64,000 bases of DNA from the NCBI RefSeq assembly GCF_003284935.1, contig NZ_QMEV01000004.1, positions 118,323 to 182,322 of the forward strand. The letters are read 5' to 3'. A program made the translations under genes and the position numbers. Each line of letters starts with the position of its first letter. Within the stretch, counting starts at the first letter, position 1. A model generated the notes under the pieces. It was not told the DNA's origin. It ran no database searches and worked only from the letters and a program-made list of their open reading frames with translations. Positions 50,306-58,132 of this stretch are shown here, piece by piece. Source of the stretch: Mycobacterium colombiense (GTDB taxonomy: Bacteria; Actinomycetota; Actinomycetes; Mycobacteriales; Mycobacteriaceae).

Positions 50306-51600
50306 GGGCGGGCTGCCAGCACGTCGCGGCGCACGATGGTCTGTTCCCGCCCGGGGCCCACGCCGATGCACGAAATGTGGGCTCCCGCAAGCTCTTCCAG
50401 CCGCAGCACGTAGTCGCGCGCCTTGGCGGGCAGGTCGTCGAATTCCCGCGCGTGCGAGATGTCCTCCCACCAGCCGGGCAGCTCTTCGTAGATGGGTTCG
50501 GCGCGCGCCAGGTCGCTTTGCGTCATCGGCATCTCGTGGATGCGCGCCCCGTCGATCTGGTAGCCGACGCACACCGGGACCGTCTCCAGGCTGGACAGCA
50601 CGTCGAGCTTGGTCAGGAAGAAGTCGGTGATGCCGTTGACCCGGGTGGCGTAGCGGGCGATGACGGCGTCGAACCAGCCGCAGCGCCGGCGCCGTCCGGT
50701 GGTGACGCCGAATTCCCCGCCCGTCTTCGACAGGTATTCGCCGTTCTCGTCGAACAGCTCGGTCGGGAACGGGCCCGACCCGACGCGGGTGGTGTAGGCC
50801 TTGAGGATCCCCAGCACGGTGGTGATCCGGGTGGGGCCGATGCCCGACCCCACGGCGGCGCCGCCGGCGGTCGGATTCGACGACGTCACATACGGATAGG
50901 TGCCGTGGTCGACGTCGAGCAGGGTGCCCTGCGAGCCCTCCAGCAGGACGGTCTCGCCGGCCTCCAGCGCGGTGTTGAGCAGCAGGCGGGTGTCGGCGAT
51001 GCGGTGCCGAAAACCCTCGGCCTGCTCCAGCAGCGCCTCGACCACCTGGTGCGGGTCGAGCGCCTTGCGGTTGTAGATCTTGACCAGGATCTGGTTTTTG
51101 AGCTCCAGCGCGGCTTCGACCTTATGCGTCAGGACCTCCCGGTCGAGCACGTCGGCGACCCGGATGCCCATGCGGGCGATCTTGTCCTGGTAGCAGGGAC
51201 CGATGCCGCGGCCGGTGGTGCCGATCTTCTTGTTGCCCATGTAGCGCTCGGTCACCTTGTCGATGGCGACGTGGTAGGGCAACAGCAGGTGCGCGTCGGC
51301 GGAGATGAGCAGCTTGGAGGTGTCCACCCCGCGGTCCTCGAGGCCCTTGAGCTCGTCGAGCAGGACGCCCGGGTCGACCACCACACCGTTGCCGATGACG
51401 TTGGTGACGCCGGGCGTGAGCACCCCCGACGGGATCAGGTGCAGCGCGAAGTTCTCGCCGGTGGGCAAGACGACCGTGTGCCCGGCGTTGTTGCCGCCCT
51501 GGTAGCGCACCACCCACTGCACTCGCCCACCGAGCAAATCGGTGGCCTTCCCTTTGCCCTCGTCACCCCATTGGGCGCCGATGAGGACGATTGCCGGCAT
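50302..51600 (-). CDS. purA: Adenylosuccinate synthetase
   Basis: First committed step of AMP synthesis from IMP. 432 residues from ATG 51600, which gives the canonical start [18 protein letters not shown] with the GTP/catalytic loop. Other motifs: [13 protein letters not shown] (about 31-43), [59 protein letters not shown] and [12 protein letters not shown]. The integrated element begins only 30 bp upstream, so the original promoter region is now about 10.8 kb away, beyond the right-hand repeat. Confidence 0.97.
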   Translation of the reverse strand: MPAIVLIGAQWGDEGKGKATDLLGGRVQWVVRYQGGNNAGHTVVLPTGENFALHLIPSGVLTPGVTNVIGNGVVVDPGVLLDELKGLEDRGVDTSKLLISADAHLLLPYHVAIDKVTERYMGNKKIGTTGRGIGPCYQDKIARMGIRVADVLDREVLTHKVEAALELKNQILVKIYNRKALDPHQVVEALLEQAEGFRHRIADTRLLLNTALEAGETVLLEGSQGTLLDVDHGTYPYVTSSNPTAGGAAVGSGIGPTRITTVLGILKAYTTRVGSGPFPTELFDENGEYLSKTGGEFGVTTGRRRRCGWFDAVIARYATRVNGITDFFLTKLDVLSSLETVPVCVGYQIDGARIHEMPMTQSDLARAEPIYEELPGWWEDISHAREFDDLPAKARDYVLRLEELAGAHISCIGVGPGREQTIVRRDVLAARP

Positions 51601-51629
51601 GACACGCTCCCACCTGATCTCGCCTGCGT

Positions 51630-51646
51630 ATTGTGGTCCAGCCGGT
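51630..51646. repeat. Left attachment repeat (attL core)
   Basis: ATTGTGGTCCAGCCGGT, a 17-bp sequence found again without mismatch at 62467-62483 in the same orientation. The flanks differ at both ends, as expected for attL/attR. It lies in the 5' leader of purA, 29 bp from the ATG. Confidence 0.88.
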
Positions 51647-51787
51647 AAGACGGACATACAAGCAGGTCAACATGGTAACTAGCCCAGCAAAACAGGCTCG
51701 GTGCTATCCCGATGTTATCTGCTTCGCCCGTTCGCCCCGGTTCTCCGTTAGTTGTCAAGCCCATCTCGAAACAGGAGAACCCTAGCA

Positions 51788-52114
51788 ATGAACACCACCG
51801 AATTATCTCAACAACCCGAACCCGGCTACACGGCGGCCACGGCAGCGAGCGACGGCCTATGCACAGCCCTGAACGACCTTGCCGACATCGGGAGCCTCAT
51901 CGACCTAGCCGCCTCGCGCGCATCCAGCGCAGCGACGCTGCTGGAAGACTCTCGCTGCTCGCGGGCCATCGAGCTACTAGAACTACTGGACGTCGCGCGG
52001 CGCCACGCCGAACGGCTTAAGGCGGTCGTCCTCGGGGACATCCGCGCCCTCGGAGCCGATGGGGCAGTTGACGCCGCCGTGCAGCGCCAGCACCCAGCGG
52101 GCGGTGCGCGATGA
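51788..52114 (+). CDS. Small acidic helical protein, element left end
   Basis: 108 residues, ATG behind a caggaga ribosome-binding site. Mostly helical: LCTALNDLADIGSLIDLAASRASSAATLLEDSRCSRAIELLELLDVARRHAERLKAVVLGDIRAL. Residues 11-18 read EPGYTAAT, identical to residues about 384-391 of the tape-measure protein of the same element. Not recognised. It overlaps the membrane-protein gene by 4 bp (ATGA). The pair is the only rightward unit of the element and so may be expressed in the integrated state. Confidence 0.7.
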   Translation: MNTTELSQQPEPGYTAATAASDGLCTALNDLADIGSLIDLAASRASSAATLLEDSRCSRAIELLELLDVARRHAERLKAVVLGDIRALGADGAVDAAVQRQHPAGGAR

Positions 52115-52425
52115 TTCTGGCGGCCATCGTGTTCGGGCTCTGGCTCGTCGCCTCGCTGGCGTCAGGGTCACTTCGCACCGCAGAATCGCGCCGCAAGATG
52201 GCGCGGGACGGGGCCATCGTGCTCGCGGTGATCGCGGCCATCGTGGTCGTCTCATCGTTGGTGGGGGTAGCTCACGCGGACCCCGGCCCGCCGACACCTG
52301 GACCTGGCTTCGCGCAATGTGGGGACCAGCTCGTGCCACTCGATCCACGGGTGTCGACACGTGACCCATGGGGGACGCTGATGTACGAGCAATTCCTGCG
52401 AGCTTTTTGCGGACCAACCACCTGA
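52111..52425 (+). CDS. Small membrane protein of the element
   Basis: 104 residues with two membrane helices (about 2-20, ILAAIVFGLWLVASLASG; about 37-55, IVLAVIAAIVVVSSLVGVA). An AHADPGPPTPGPG junction follows that could also be a signal-peptidase site. The external tail has two cysteines (AQCGDQ, AFCGPTT). Translationally coupled to the preceding gene and followed by a strong terminator. A role in superinfection exclusion is possible, by analogy with small prophage membrane proteins, but nothing proves it. Confidence 0.65.
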   Translation: MILAAIVFGLWLVASLASGSLRTAESRRKMARDGAIVLAVIAAIVVVSSLVGVAHADPGPPTPGPGFAQCGDQLVPLDPRVSTRDPWGTLMYEQFLRAFCGPTT

Positions 52426-52447
52426 GTCATCCCGACTCACGACAGAG

Positions 52448-52480
52448 GCACCCGGCCAGATTGACCGGGTGCTCTCTTTT
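52448..52480. terminator. Intrinsic terminator between convergent units
   Basis: GCACCCGG (52448-52455), 9-base loop, CCGGGTGC (52465-52472), then CTCTCTTTT. It terminates the rightward pair. The stop codon of the convergent minus-strand 59-residue gene sits in the T-run (52479-52481). Confidence 0.85.
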
Positions 52481-52658
52481 AAGCGGAGACTAGGGCGTCC
52501 GTGCGTACGAATCGGTCAATGGACTCATCAGCGTCATCCGTCACGACGCTGATGGTCATGTAATCACCGCGCACACGGAGCACCGTGCCCTCGATGACAC
52601 GAGGTCCGAACTGGACACGTACGCGGTCCCCGGGGCGTGGCTGTCGTCTTTGGCTCAC
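52479..52658 (-). CDS. 59-residue KOW/SH3-like small protein
   Basis: GTG start with an excellent ribosome-binding site (gggagagga, 3-5 bp before). Basic start SQRRQPRPGDRVRVQFG, then PRVIEGTVLRVRGDYMTISVVTDDADESIDRFVRTDALVSA. The PGDRVRV..G....GTV..V.GDY pattern is that of small beta-barrels (KOW/SH3-like) binding RNA or protein. 16 bp behind the HEPN gene, so in one operon. Function unknown; a partner or antidote of the HEPN protein is conceivable. Confidence 0.7.
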   Translation of the reverse strand: MSQRRQPRPGDRVRVQFGPRVIEGTVLRVRGDYMTISVVTDDADESIDRFVRTDALVSA

Positions 52659-52674
52659 AGTCCTCTCCCTTCCC

Positions 52675-53304
52675 TTACCACGGCTTAGTGCCCGTTAAGT
52701 CCAACAAGTATGCACCTACAACCCTATCCATGCCGACAGAAGCGCCGTTCAGAGAGCTGCGCCACCGACGGAAGGTTGCCAGAGTGAGCCCATGGTCGCG
52801 GTCGGAACTAGCCAACTTTTGCGCGTCGCTATGCGCGATGCCGTTTCTCGCGTCATTCAGAGCTTCCAGCGTCCGCACCCACTTCGGACTTTTCCTCGGG
52901 TAACGCGCCTTCAGTTCGTCACTTATCAGGATACCTAGGGTCGCAAAGTCTGTAACCAAAGCGCTAAAGTCCGCATTCCCCTTGTCCAGTCGGCGGTCCT
53001 TACTTGGTCCCCTGGTTGACGAGATGGTGCGCTCCCTAACCAGCGCGTCCAGGACTACGGGGACGGCCTTTGCGTTACCTGGGACGGTTTGCAGACTGTT
53101 CGCGATGTGGATCGCGGCGTCCTCATGCAGATCACGGCAGAACCCTTGAAATTCAGCTGCGAGCGCAACAAAGAGGGCACGATTCAGGTGCTTCGTGTTG
53201 TACTTCCGGCCACGCTTACGGCCTGTGATCTTGCCATGGATTGAGTCCAGGCTATCCAGCGCTTCAGCGCGCTCCACCTGCCACCTATCCAGAGCGTCGG
53301 ACAT
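52675..53304 (-). CDS. HEPN-domain putative ribonuclease (RiboL-PSP-HEPN-like)
   Basis: 209 residues. Helical throughout. The N-terminal LNRALFVALAAEFQGFCRDLHEDAAIHIANSL (about 40-71) matches the first helices of RiboL-PSP-HEPN proteins. The catalytic Rx4-6H motif is LEALNDARNGIAHSD, with Arg near 153 and His near 158. HEPN proteins of this type act as RNA-cleaving effectors in antiphage and toxin-antitoxin systems. No nucleotidyltransferase antitoxin is adjacent. Assignment to HEPN rests on pattern reading, not on a search. Located near the left end of the element, the usual place for cargo genes. Confidence 0.72.
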   Translation of the reverse strand: MSDALDRWQVERAEALDSLDSIHGKITGRKRGRKYNTKHLNRALFVALAAEFQGFCRDLHEDAAIHIANSLQTVPGNAKAVPVVLDALVRERTISSTRGPSKDRRLDKGNADFSALVTDFATLGILISDELKARYPRKSPKWVRTLEALNDARNGIAHSDAQKLASSDRDHGLTLATFRRWRSSLNGASVGMDRVVGAYLLDLTGTKPW

Positions 53305-53383
53305 GAGAAGACAGTAGAACTTACGCGACGATCACATGGCCGATTATGAGCGCAATTTGCTTTTTTCTAGCGTAACCGCGCCC

Positions 53384-53554
53384 CTACCCTTGCGGCTCCC
53401 CGGAAAGCGCAGCGGCGACGTCGGCAAGTTGGTTGGCCAGCCAGATAGCCTCGGTACGGGTCATCACGAGTTTGACTGTTCCGACGAGCATTTGAGCTCG
53501 GTGGGCGTCACACTTGCTGATGACGGGATTGACTTTCGCCGATGTCCATCTCAT
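53384..53554 (-). CDS. 56-residue small protein downstream of tape measure
   Basis: ATG with gaggaa ribosome-binding site, 9 bp after the tape-measure stop. Reads MRWTSAKVNPVISKCDAHRA, then QMLVGTVKLVMTRTEAIWLANQLADVAAALSGEPQG. The second half (TRTEAIWLANQLADVAAALSG) is a typical amphipathic helix. Not recognised. Spacing and ribosome-binding site make translation likely. Confidence 0.6.
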   Translation of the reverse strand: MRWTSAKVNPVISKCDAHRAQMLVGTVKLVMTRTEAIWLANQLADVAAALSGEPQG

Positions 53555-53563
53555 GGCATTTCC

Positions 53564-56338
53564 TCACGGCCTTCCGGCATGGCGCATCATCTGTAGCCGC
53601 TGACGTGAACTTGCTTCGTTCATAAGCTCATTCACATCCTTAACGGTGACGTTCTCGATAACCGTCCGATAGTCATACGAGGCGCCCTGTGTGGGATCGG
53701 GCCTCATGTTCGCGCCCTTGGCGACCGCGCCGAGTGCACCCCACTGCTCTGGAGTGAACACCGCCAGCGGCTCGGGAGCATTGGACTTATTGATGCCGAT
53801 CTGGCCAGGCATCAGCCATCCACCATCGTCATAGACATTGGGCATATCCAGGGGCAGAAAGTCCAACGGGCCAGGCGGATTTGAAGGCTTCGGCGCGGGA
53901 GCCGGTGCAGCAGGTTGCACACCGGCCGAGGCAGGCCCCTTTGGCATAGGACCGGCATTGATATCAGGGACCTGGGGCGCCGTCTGATTAGTTCCCGACA
54001 AGGCCGGTGTGCCCACCGCCGCAGGCGTGAAGTCCCCCGTGCCCGGTGAAGCGATCTGCGCGGGCGAGCCAACTGGCTGCTGACCGGGTAACTGTCCTGG
54101 CTGCACCGGCCCTGCTGGGTTCATGCCCGGCTGGTTAGCGGCGGCCGGATTGTCCTGCGACTGTTCGGCCTTTTCGCCCGTCGTCACTGCTGCGGCCTGG
54201 CCCGGAAGTTGAGGCATGAACTGCGTAGGGTCGGTCTGGAAGAACCGGGGAACACCGAACGGCATCAGGATTTCAGTGGCAGCGTCCCCGGCAATGCCCG
54301 CCATCTGGAAGCCGTATTGCACACCACGCTTGGCCGCCTGGGTACCGATACCGATAGCCGAACTGGCCGCCGCACCCGCCGCGCCACCAGAGCCCGGAGC
54401 GAACGCATTGGCACCCATGGACGCCGCCTGGGATGCAGCGGACGCGGCCTGATCGATCAGACCGTTGATGGCCTGGGCGCCCATCTGCAGCGAGCCCGAA
54501 ATGAAGCTGGTGCCGGCCGCACCGCCACCGCCCGCTCCGGCCGGGATGTAACCCTGAGTGCGCAGGTCTTTTCCGCCCGGCGCACCGAACAGGCCTTGCA
54601 TCGCGTCGTTACCCTGACCCTGCCCTTGGCCGAGCAGCGCCCCCATATCGATACCCTGCGGCGGCGCCTGCGACCCGGCCAACTGATCCTGAGTAAGCAC
54701 TAGCTCAGGCTTTCCGGTTTCATTGTGCGCCAACGTTAATCCGGGCGGAAGCAAACCGCCATCATCGTATCCCTTGGGAACCAAGTTCGGATTGGCTTGC
54801 TGCACATTGGAGATACTTCCGTAATTGGCTTGGATGTAACGGATTCCAGCCGCGATATTCGCTACAGGATCATTGATGTCACCCGCAGTTCCAGGCACAT
54901 GGTAGGTCTGAAAATTGCCTGGGATGAGCTGCATCAAGCCCTGCGAAGGGTGGCCCGCCTTCGCGTTACTGTCCCACAGATTGATAGCGGACGGGTTACC
55001 ACTCGACTCACGACCGATCAAGGTTTTCAGCCCTGGCGTCCACGATGCATCAACGCCAGTGATGGCCTGCGCTTGCGCAATCCACTGGTCCAAACCGCCG
55101 CCGCTATTTCCGCTCGGCGCGGCTTTCGGGGCACCTGGGCTACCCAGGGCGGCAAATGGGTCCATCGAGCCCGTGGCGGCCGTATAGCCCGGTTCCACGG
55201 CCGGGGCAGACCCCGGCAACGGAATCGCTGACACCCCCGGCTTGGCAGTAATAGGGCTCCGGAAGCCCTTGGTGGGGTCGGGGCCATTCGTTACCGGGCC
55301 TAATGCCTGGTCGATGATTCCAGTTCCGGGGGTCAGGGTGTGGAACCAGTCTTGCGCGTTGAAGCCCTTCTTGCCCTGAATCTGATCGAGCACACCACTC
55401 GCACCCTCTGACCATCCGGGGATGGCCTGCAGCATGGCGAACGTTGCCGCGAGCGGACCAGCAGCCGCCGAAATCGCTTCCAGACCACCCGCGATCTTGC
55501 CCGAGTTGCCCGCCAACGACATTAGGCCTTCAGCCGTACCCTCGATGCTGCCCTTCAGGCCCAGGAACTCGTCTTGCAGGGGCTGCGCCTTCTCAGCCAA
55601 GTCCTGGACCGTTTTCGCGGCATCGCTTTGGCCGATCTTCGTCAAACCGTCCGCGACACTGGACAGTCCCCCGGCAACGTCGTGGCTTTGCAACGCCTTG
55701 AAGCCATCGGCAAGGGAGAGCACCCCGTCGACGGCAGGGGTTATGTAATCATCCTTGAAGCCCTGGACAGACTTGCCCATGTCCTGCAGCCAGTGGCCGA
55801 CACTGGATTCCCCAACCATAGTGCCGAGCGCCCGGCCACCTTCAGCAGCCGCATGGACCAGTGCATCAGATAACGACTTACCGCCATCCTGAGCGGCGTT
55901 CGAGATGCCATCGCGAATGCTGTCCGCTATGCCCTGGGAGGATTCCTTTGCGGCGCCGGTCATTTCGTCCGTGATGGACTCGATGACATTGATGGTCGCC
56001 TGCTTGACGCCCTCGTAGAGGACATCGCCAATCTCACCAGCGGTCTTTTTGGAATTGCTTAGCTTTTTGTCCAGCTCGGTGACAGATTTGTTACTCTCAT
56101 CGAGTTTCTTGCTAGCCTTAGTTAGCTCGTCGCCAAGCTCTTTGGTCGACTTCTTCGCTGCCTCAATGGATTTGGCGGTGTCGTCAGTGCCCTTGGCCAG
56201 GTTTTTACCAGTCTCGTCACCGGCCTTTTTGGACGCCTTTTCCAGGTCGGTGAGATCCTTGGTAATTTTCTTCAGCGCATCGGTGTACTCGATATCAAGC
56301 TCGATGTACCCGGAAGCTAGCTTCGTACCCTTGGCCAC
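53564..56338 (-). CDS. Phage tail tape-measure protein with lytic transglycosylase domain
   Basis: About 924 residues. GTG 56338 is taken as start because aagggg stands 6 bp before it (TTG 56344 is the alternative). N-terminal 100-150 residues are a Lys/Glu/Asp-rich coiled coil (KKITKDLTDLEKASKKAGDE). Central Ala/Gly-rich helical region, then an SLT-type transglycosylase domain at about 415-520 with catalytic Glu in LIGRESSGNPSAINLWDSN and QGLMQLIPGNFQTYH. Pro/Gln/Gly-rich stretch at about 720-860. Tape measures set tail length and puncture the cell wall. One in an element with no other recognisable tail gene is unexpected. Residues about 384-391 repeat the EPGYTAAT peptide of the gene at 51788. 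Confidence 0.88.
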   Translation of the reverse strand: MAKGTKLASGYIELDIEYTDALKKITKDLTDLEKASKKAGDETGKNLAKGTDDTAKSIEAAKKSTKELGDELTKASKKLDESNKSVTELDKKLSNSKKTAGEIGDVLYEGVKQATINVIESITDEMTGAAKESSQGIADSIRDGISNAAQDGGKSLSDALVHAAAEGGRALGTMVGESSVGHWLQDMGKSVQGFKDDYITPAVDGVLSLADGFKALQSHDVAGGLSSVADGLTKIGQSDAAKTVQDLAEKAQPLQDEFLGLKGSIEGTAEGLMSLAGNSGKIAGGLEAISAAAGPLAATFAMLQAIPGWSEGASGVLDQIQGKKGFNAQDWFHTLTPGTGIIDQALGPVTNGPDPTKGFRSPITAKPGVSAIPLPGSAPAVEPGYTAATGSMDPFAALGSPGAPKAAPSGNSGGGLDQWIAQAQAITGVDASWTPGLKTLIGRESSGNPSAINLWDSNAKAGHPSQGLMQLIPGNFQTYHVPGTAGDINDPVANIAAGIRYIQANYGSISNVQQANPNLVPKGYDDGGLLPPGLTLAHNETGKPELVLTQDQLAGSQAPPQGIDMGALLGQGQGQGNDAMQGLFGAPGGKDLRTQGYIPAGAGGGGAAGTSFISGSLQMGAQAINGLIDQAASAASQAASMGANAFAPGSGGAAGAAASSAIGIGTQAAKRGVQYGFQMAGIAGDAATEILMPFGVPRFFQTDPTQFMPQLPGQAAAVTTGEKAEQSQDNPAAANQPGMNPAGPVQPGQLPGQQPVGSPAQIASPGTGDFTPAAVGTPALSGTNQTAPQVPDINAGPMPKGPASAGVQPAAPAPAPKPSNPPGPLDFLPLDMPNVYDDGGWLMPGQIGINKSNAPEPLAVFTPEQWGALGAVAKGANMRPDPTQGASYDYRTVIENVTVKDVNELMNEASSRQRLQMMRHAGRP

Positions 56339-56699
56339 GATCAATCCCCTTGTATTCCAACGCTTTTCGCAGCCAATTGAGCGGTGAAAGTTGTTGTCTT
56401 TCTTTGTTTTTCGTTTTGTTTTGCCGTTTTCTTTTGGTATATAGATGCAGCGCGACCCGGCCTCGCGCTCATTGCACCGTCAAAAAATCGAATCCCGTTG
56501 TGCTGCAAGCATTCCCGATTTCCAATTGTGTTGTCGCACAACAACTTACGATTGGTTCGCCGCCCGATGGCAAGGCGCTCCGAGCTGGGCAGGTGGTTCC
56601 TCAAGCCACCAGCTAAGCTGTGTGCGCCCGACCGCGCGATGCACCGCACTAGGCTGCGGTCTGCAGTCGCCCCGGACGGTCGTCCCTCGGGCGGCGAAG
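56339..56699 (-). promoter_or_regulatory. Long leader before the tape-measure gene
   Basis: About 360 bp between the 62-residue gene and the tape-measure start. On the minus strand its first half is GC-rich with stem-loops (GGTGG/CCACC near 56590-56610, ACCGC/GCGGT near 56645-56662). Its second half is strikingly A-rich, with a CTATATACC box near 56440. It could hold a promoter for the tape-measure operon or a structured RNA. A 120-residue frame (56341-56703) spans it, with ATGA-type overlap at its start, but the A-rich half codes for an implausible Lys/Gln/Thr run, so I rate that frame as doubtful (about 0.25). Confidence 0.5.
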
Positions 56700-56888
56700 T
56701 CATTTGTCTTCCGCCTTGATCAGCGGCGGCAGCTCAAGTTGTTCAGCAACGATTACCAGTTGCTTCGCGAAGTCCAGAGTTTCGATTTTGTTCATGCTGA
56801 AGCGGAAGCCGGCCAGGGTGACCACGGCGTAACGCTGGTTCTGCGCTACCTTCACGCTAGGGCTGTAGTTGCCCATGATGCGCGCCAC
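56700..56888 (-). CDS. 62-residue small protein behind prohead protease
   Basis: Begins one base after the protease stop region (MARIMGNYSPSVKVAQNQRYAVVTLAGFRF), continuing SMNKIETLDFAKQLVIVAEQLELPPLIKAEDK. The SMNKIETLDFAKQLVIVAEQLE part is an amphipathic helix, and the first half reads as beta strands. Not recognised. A decoration or regulatory partner for the protease is possible from position alone. Confidence 0.65.
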   Translation of the reverse strand: MARIMGNYSPSVKVAQNQRYAVVTLAGFRFSMNKIETLDFAKQLVIVAEQLELPPLIKAEDK

Positions 56889-56889
56889 G

Positions 56890-57510
56890 TCAGAAGCCCA
56901 GCCGTTTGCGCGCCCAGCGGTGAACGGGATCTAGTCGTTGCTCGGCCCATGTAAATATCGGGGCGTTGATGATGCTGTCCATGTTTGGGGTGCCGACGCT
57001 GCGGCTGCGCACTGCCAGCACTTCGGCACCGCTGTATGCCGGGTTCTCTACCAGTGCAACGTGATCGAGGAATGCCTCAACCACACGCCGTGTCCGGTTG
57101 TAGCGGTCGCTGATGACGCCGCTGGGACGGTTGTACGCACCAATCGACGCGGATAGACACCCCTCAGCAGCCAATCCGAGACTGTCGTCACCAAGAGCAG
57201 TGTTCGCAATCCTGATGTCTGCCACCAAGCCGCGTGGATCATTGGGGTAGAGAGCGACAACTTTTCCGATGGTCTTCGTCTTGTCGTGGCCCCTGTTGAC
57301 TCTGATGCTAGTTGGGTCAACGTTTTTCAGTGTGTTGTCGAAGGCGCCGCGAGCAAACGTCTCCGTCCACAGTTCGCCGCGATGTTCGACGGGCGTGGGC
57401 TGCTCGTAGGGGACGACGCAAACGGTGATGATCCGCTCGTCAAAGCTCACCCCGAGGACTTCGGCGCCCTCTGTGGCACTGCGGAGTTGCAGAGTGCTCA
57501 TTGGCGCCAA
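56890..57510 (-). CDS. HK97-type prohead protease
   Basis: 206 residues. Family blocks: VVPYEQPTPVEHRGELWTETFARGAFDNTL, the His block SIRVNRGHDKTKTIGKVV (His near 75), the Ser block AAEGCLSASIGAY (Ser near 120 or 122) and FLDHVALVENPAYSGAEVLAVR (His near 150). The catalytic residues appear intact. Such enzymes process the scaffold and capsid of HK97-fold phages, yet no capsid gene follows. It may act on a helper phage's capsid or be left over. Overlaps the zinc-ribbon gene by 13 bp. Confidence 0.85.
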   Translation of the reverse strand: MAPMSTLQLRSATEGAEVLGVSFDERIITVCVVPYEQPTPVEHRGELWTETFARGAFDNTLKNVDPTSIRVNRGHDKTKTIGKVVALYPNDPRGLVADIRIANTALGDDSLGLAAEGCLSASIGAYNRPSGVISDRYNRTRRVVEAFLDHVALVENPAYSGAEVLAVRSRSVGTPNMDSIINAPIFTWAEQRLDPVHRWARKRLGF

Positions 57511-58058
57511 CCTGCGCCAGTCCGAGCCAACGTCTCTGCGTGTGGATCGCCCGTGCGGGCGGCCGCGAGTTCGCGTTCACGTCGTCGCTGCTCACGGAGT
57601 CGGGCGTGGTGCTCGGCTTCCGCGCGACGCCGCTCGGCTTCAGTGGCCTTCGCCGCGTCCCTGTCGGTAATGAGCTGCTTAACGAGGGGCGCCGGGACGT
57701 AGCGCATGCCCGCATCATCTCGGATGAGTGAGCCGTTGACTTTACGCTCAACTTCCTTTGTGCCACAGCCCAATTCGGCAGCGACGTAGACCAATGGGTA
57801 GGCGTCGTCATTCACTTGATTTCCTTCCAGGGGGTTGCCGCTGGTCATGGAAATCCAGCAGTGCTTATTCGCTGATCCGTCTGAATGGACGAATCGATCA
57901 ATGTCTAGGGAATACATCGAGGGTTTACCACACGCTGGGCAATATGGCGGTTCTTCGTTTCGAAGGTCTTCGCGACGGCGGCACGTGAGGCACTTAAATT
58001 GGCCGTTGCTGTTTCGATCACTGCGCCTGCGATGGCGCGCTACCGATAATGCGTTCAT
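57498..58058 (-). CDS. Zinc-ribbon / helix-turn-helix protein with basic coiled-coil tail
   Basis: 186 residues, ATG behind aaagga. Residues 20-46 form a Cys4 zinc ribbon (FKCLTCRRRE, then PYCPACGKPSM). Residues about 85-130 look like a small HTH (YPLVYVAAELGCGTKEVERKV, DDAGMRYVPAPLVKQLITDRDAA). The rest is an Arg/Glu/Ala helix (ERRRAEAEHHARLREQRRRERELAAARTG). A DNA- or RNA-binding regulator is likely. It was not identified with any named family. Confidence 0.7.
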   Translation of the reverse strand: MNALSVARHRRRSDRNSNGQFKCLTCRRREDLRNEEPPYCPACGKPSMYSLDIDRFVHSDGSANKHCWISMTSGNPLEGNQVNDDAYPLVYVAAELGCGTKEVERKVNGSLIRDDAGMRYVPAPLVKQLITDRDAAKATEAERRRAEAEHHARLREQRRRERELAAARTGDPHAETLARTGAGWRQ

Positions 58059-58132
58059 GTTGATTTCCTTTTATTGAGTTTTGCGATGAAATCGCATTTC
58101 GTGCGCAGCCACATCCAGAATATCCGAAGTTG

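Noticed and set aside
51630..51800. CRISPR-like or IS-end structure at the left element border
   Set aside because: Only a single 17-bp repeat with one distant partner is present, with no spacer series, terminal inverted repeat or transposase.
56500..56640. Possible tRNA in the tape-measure leader (TTCGA and TTAGCTGGTGG motifs on the minus strand)
   Set aside because: No acceptor stem or anticodon arm can be paired around them.
56341..56703. 120-residue frame overlapping the small gene before it and ending at the tape-measure start
   Set aside because: The neat overlaps are attractive, but the second half encodes an A-rich Lys/Gln/Thr run with no protein-like pattern and no homologue I recognise. 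Kept only as a remark in the leader entry.
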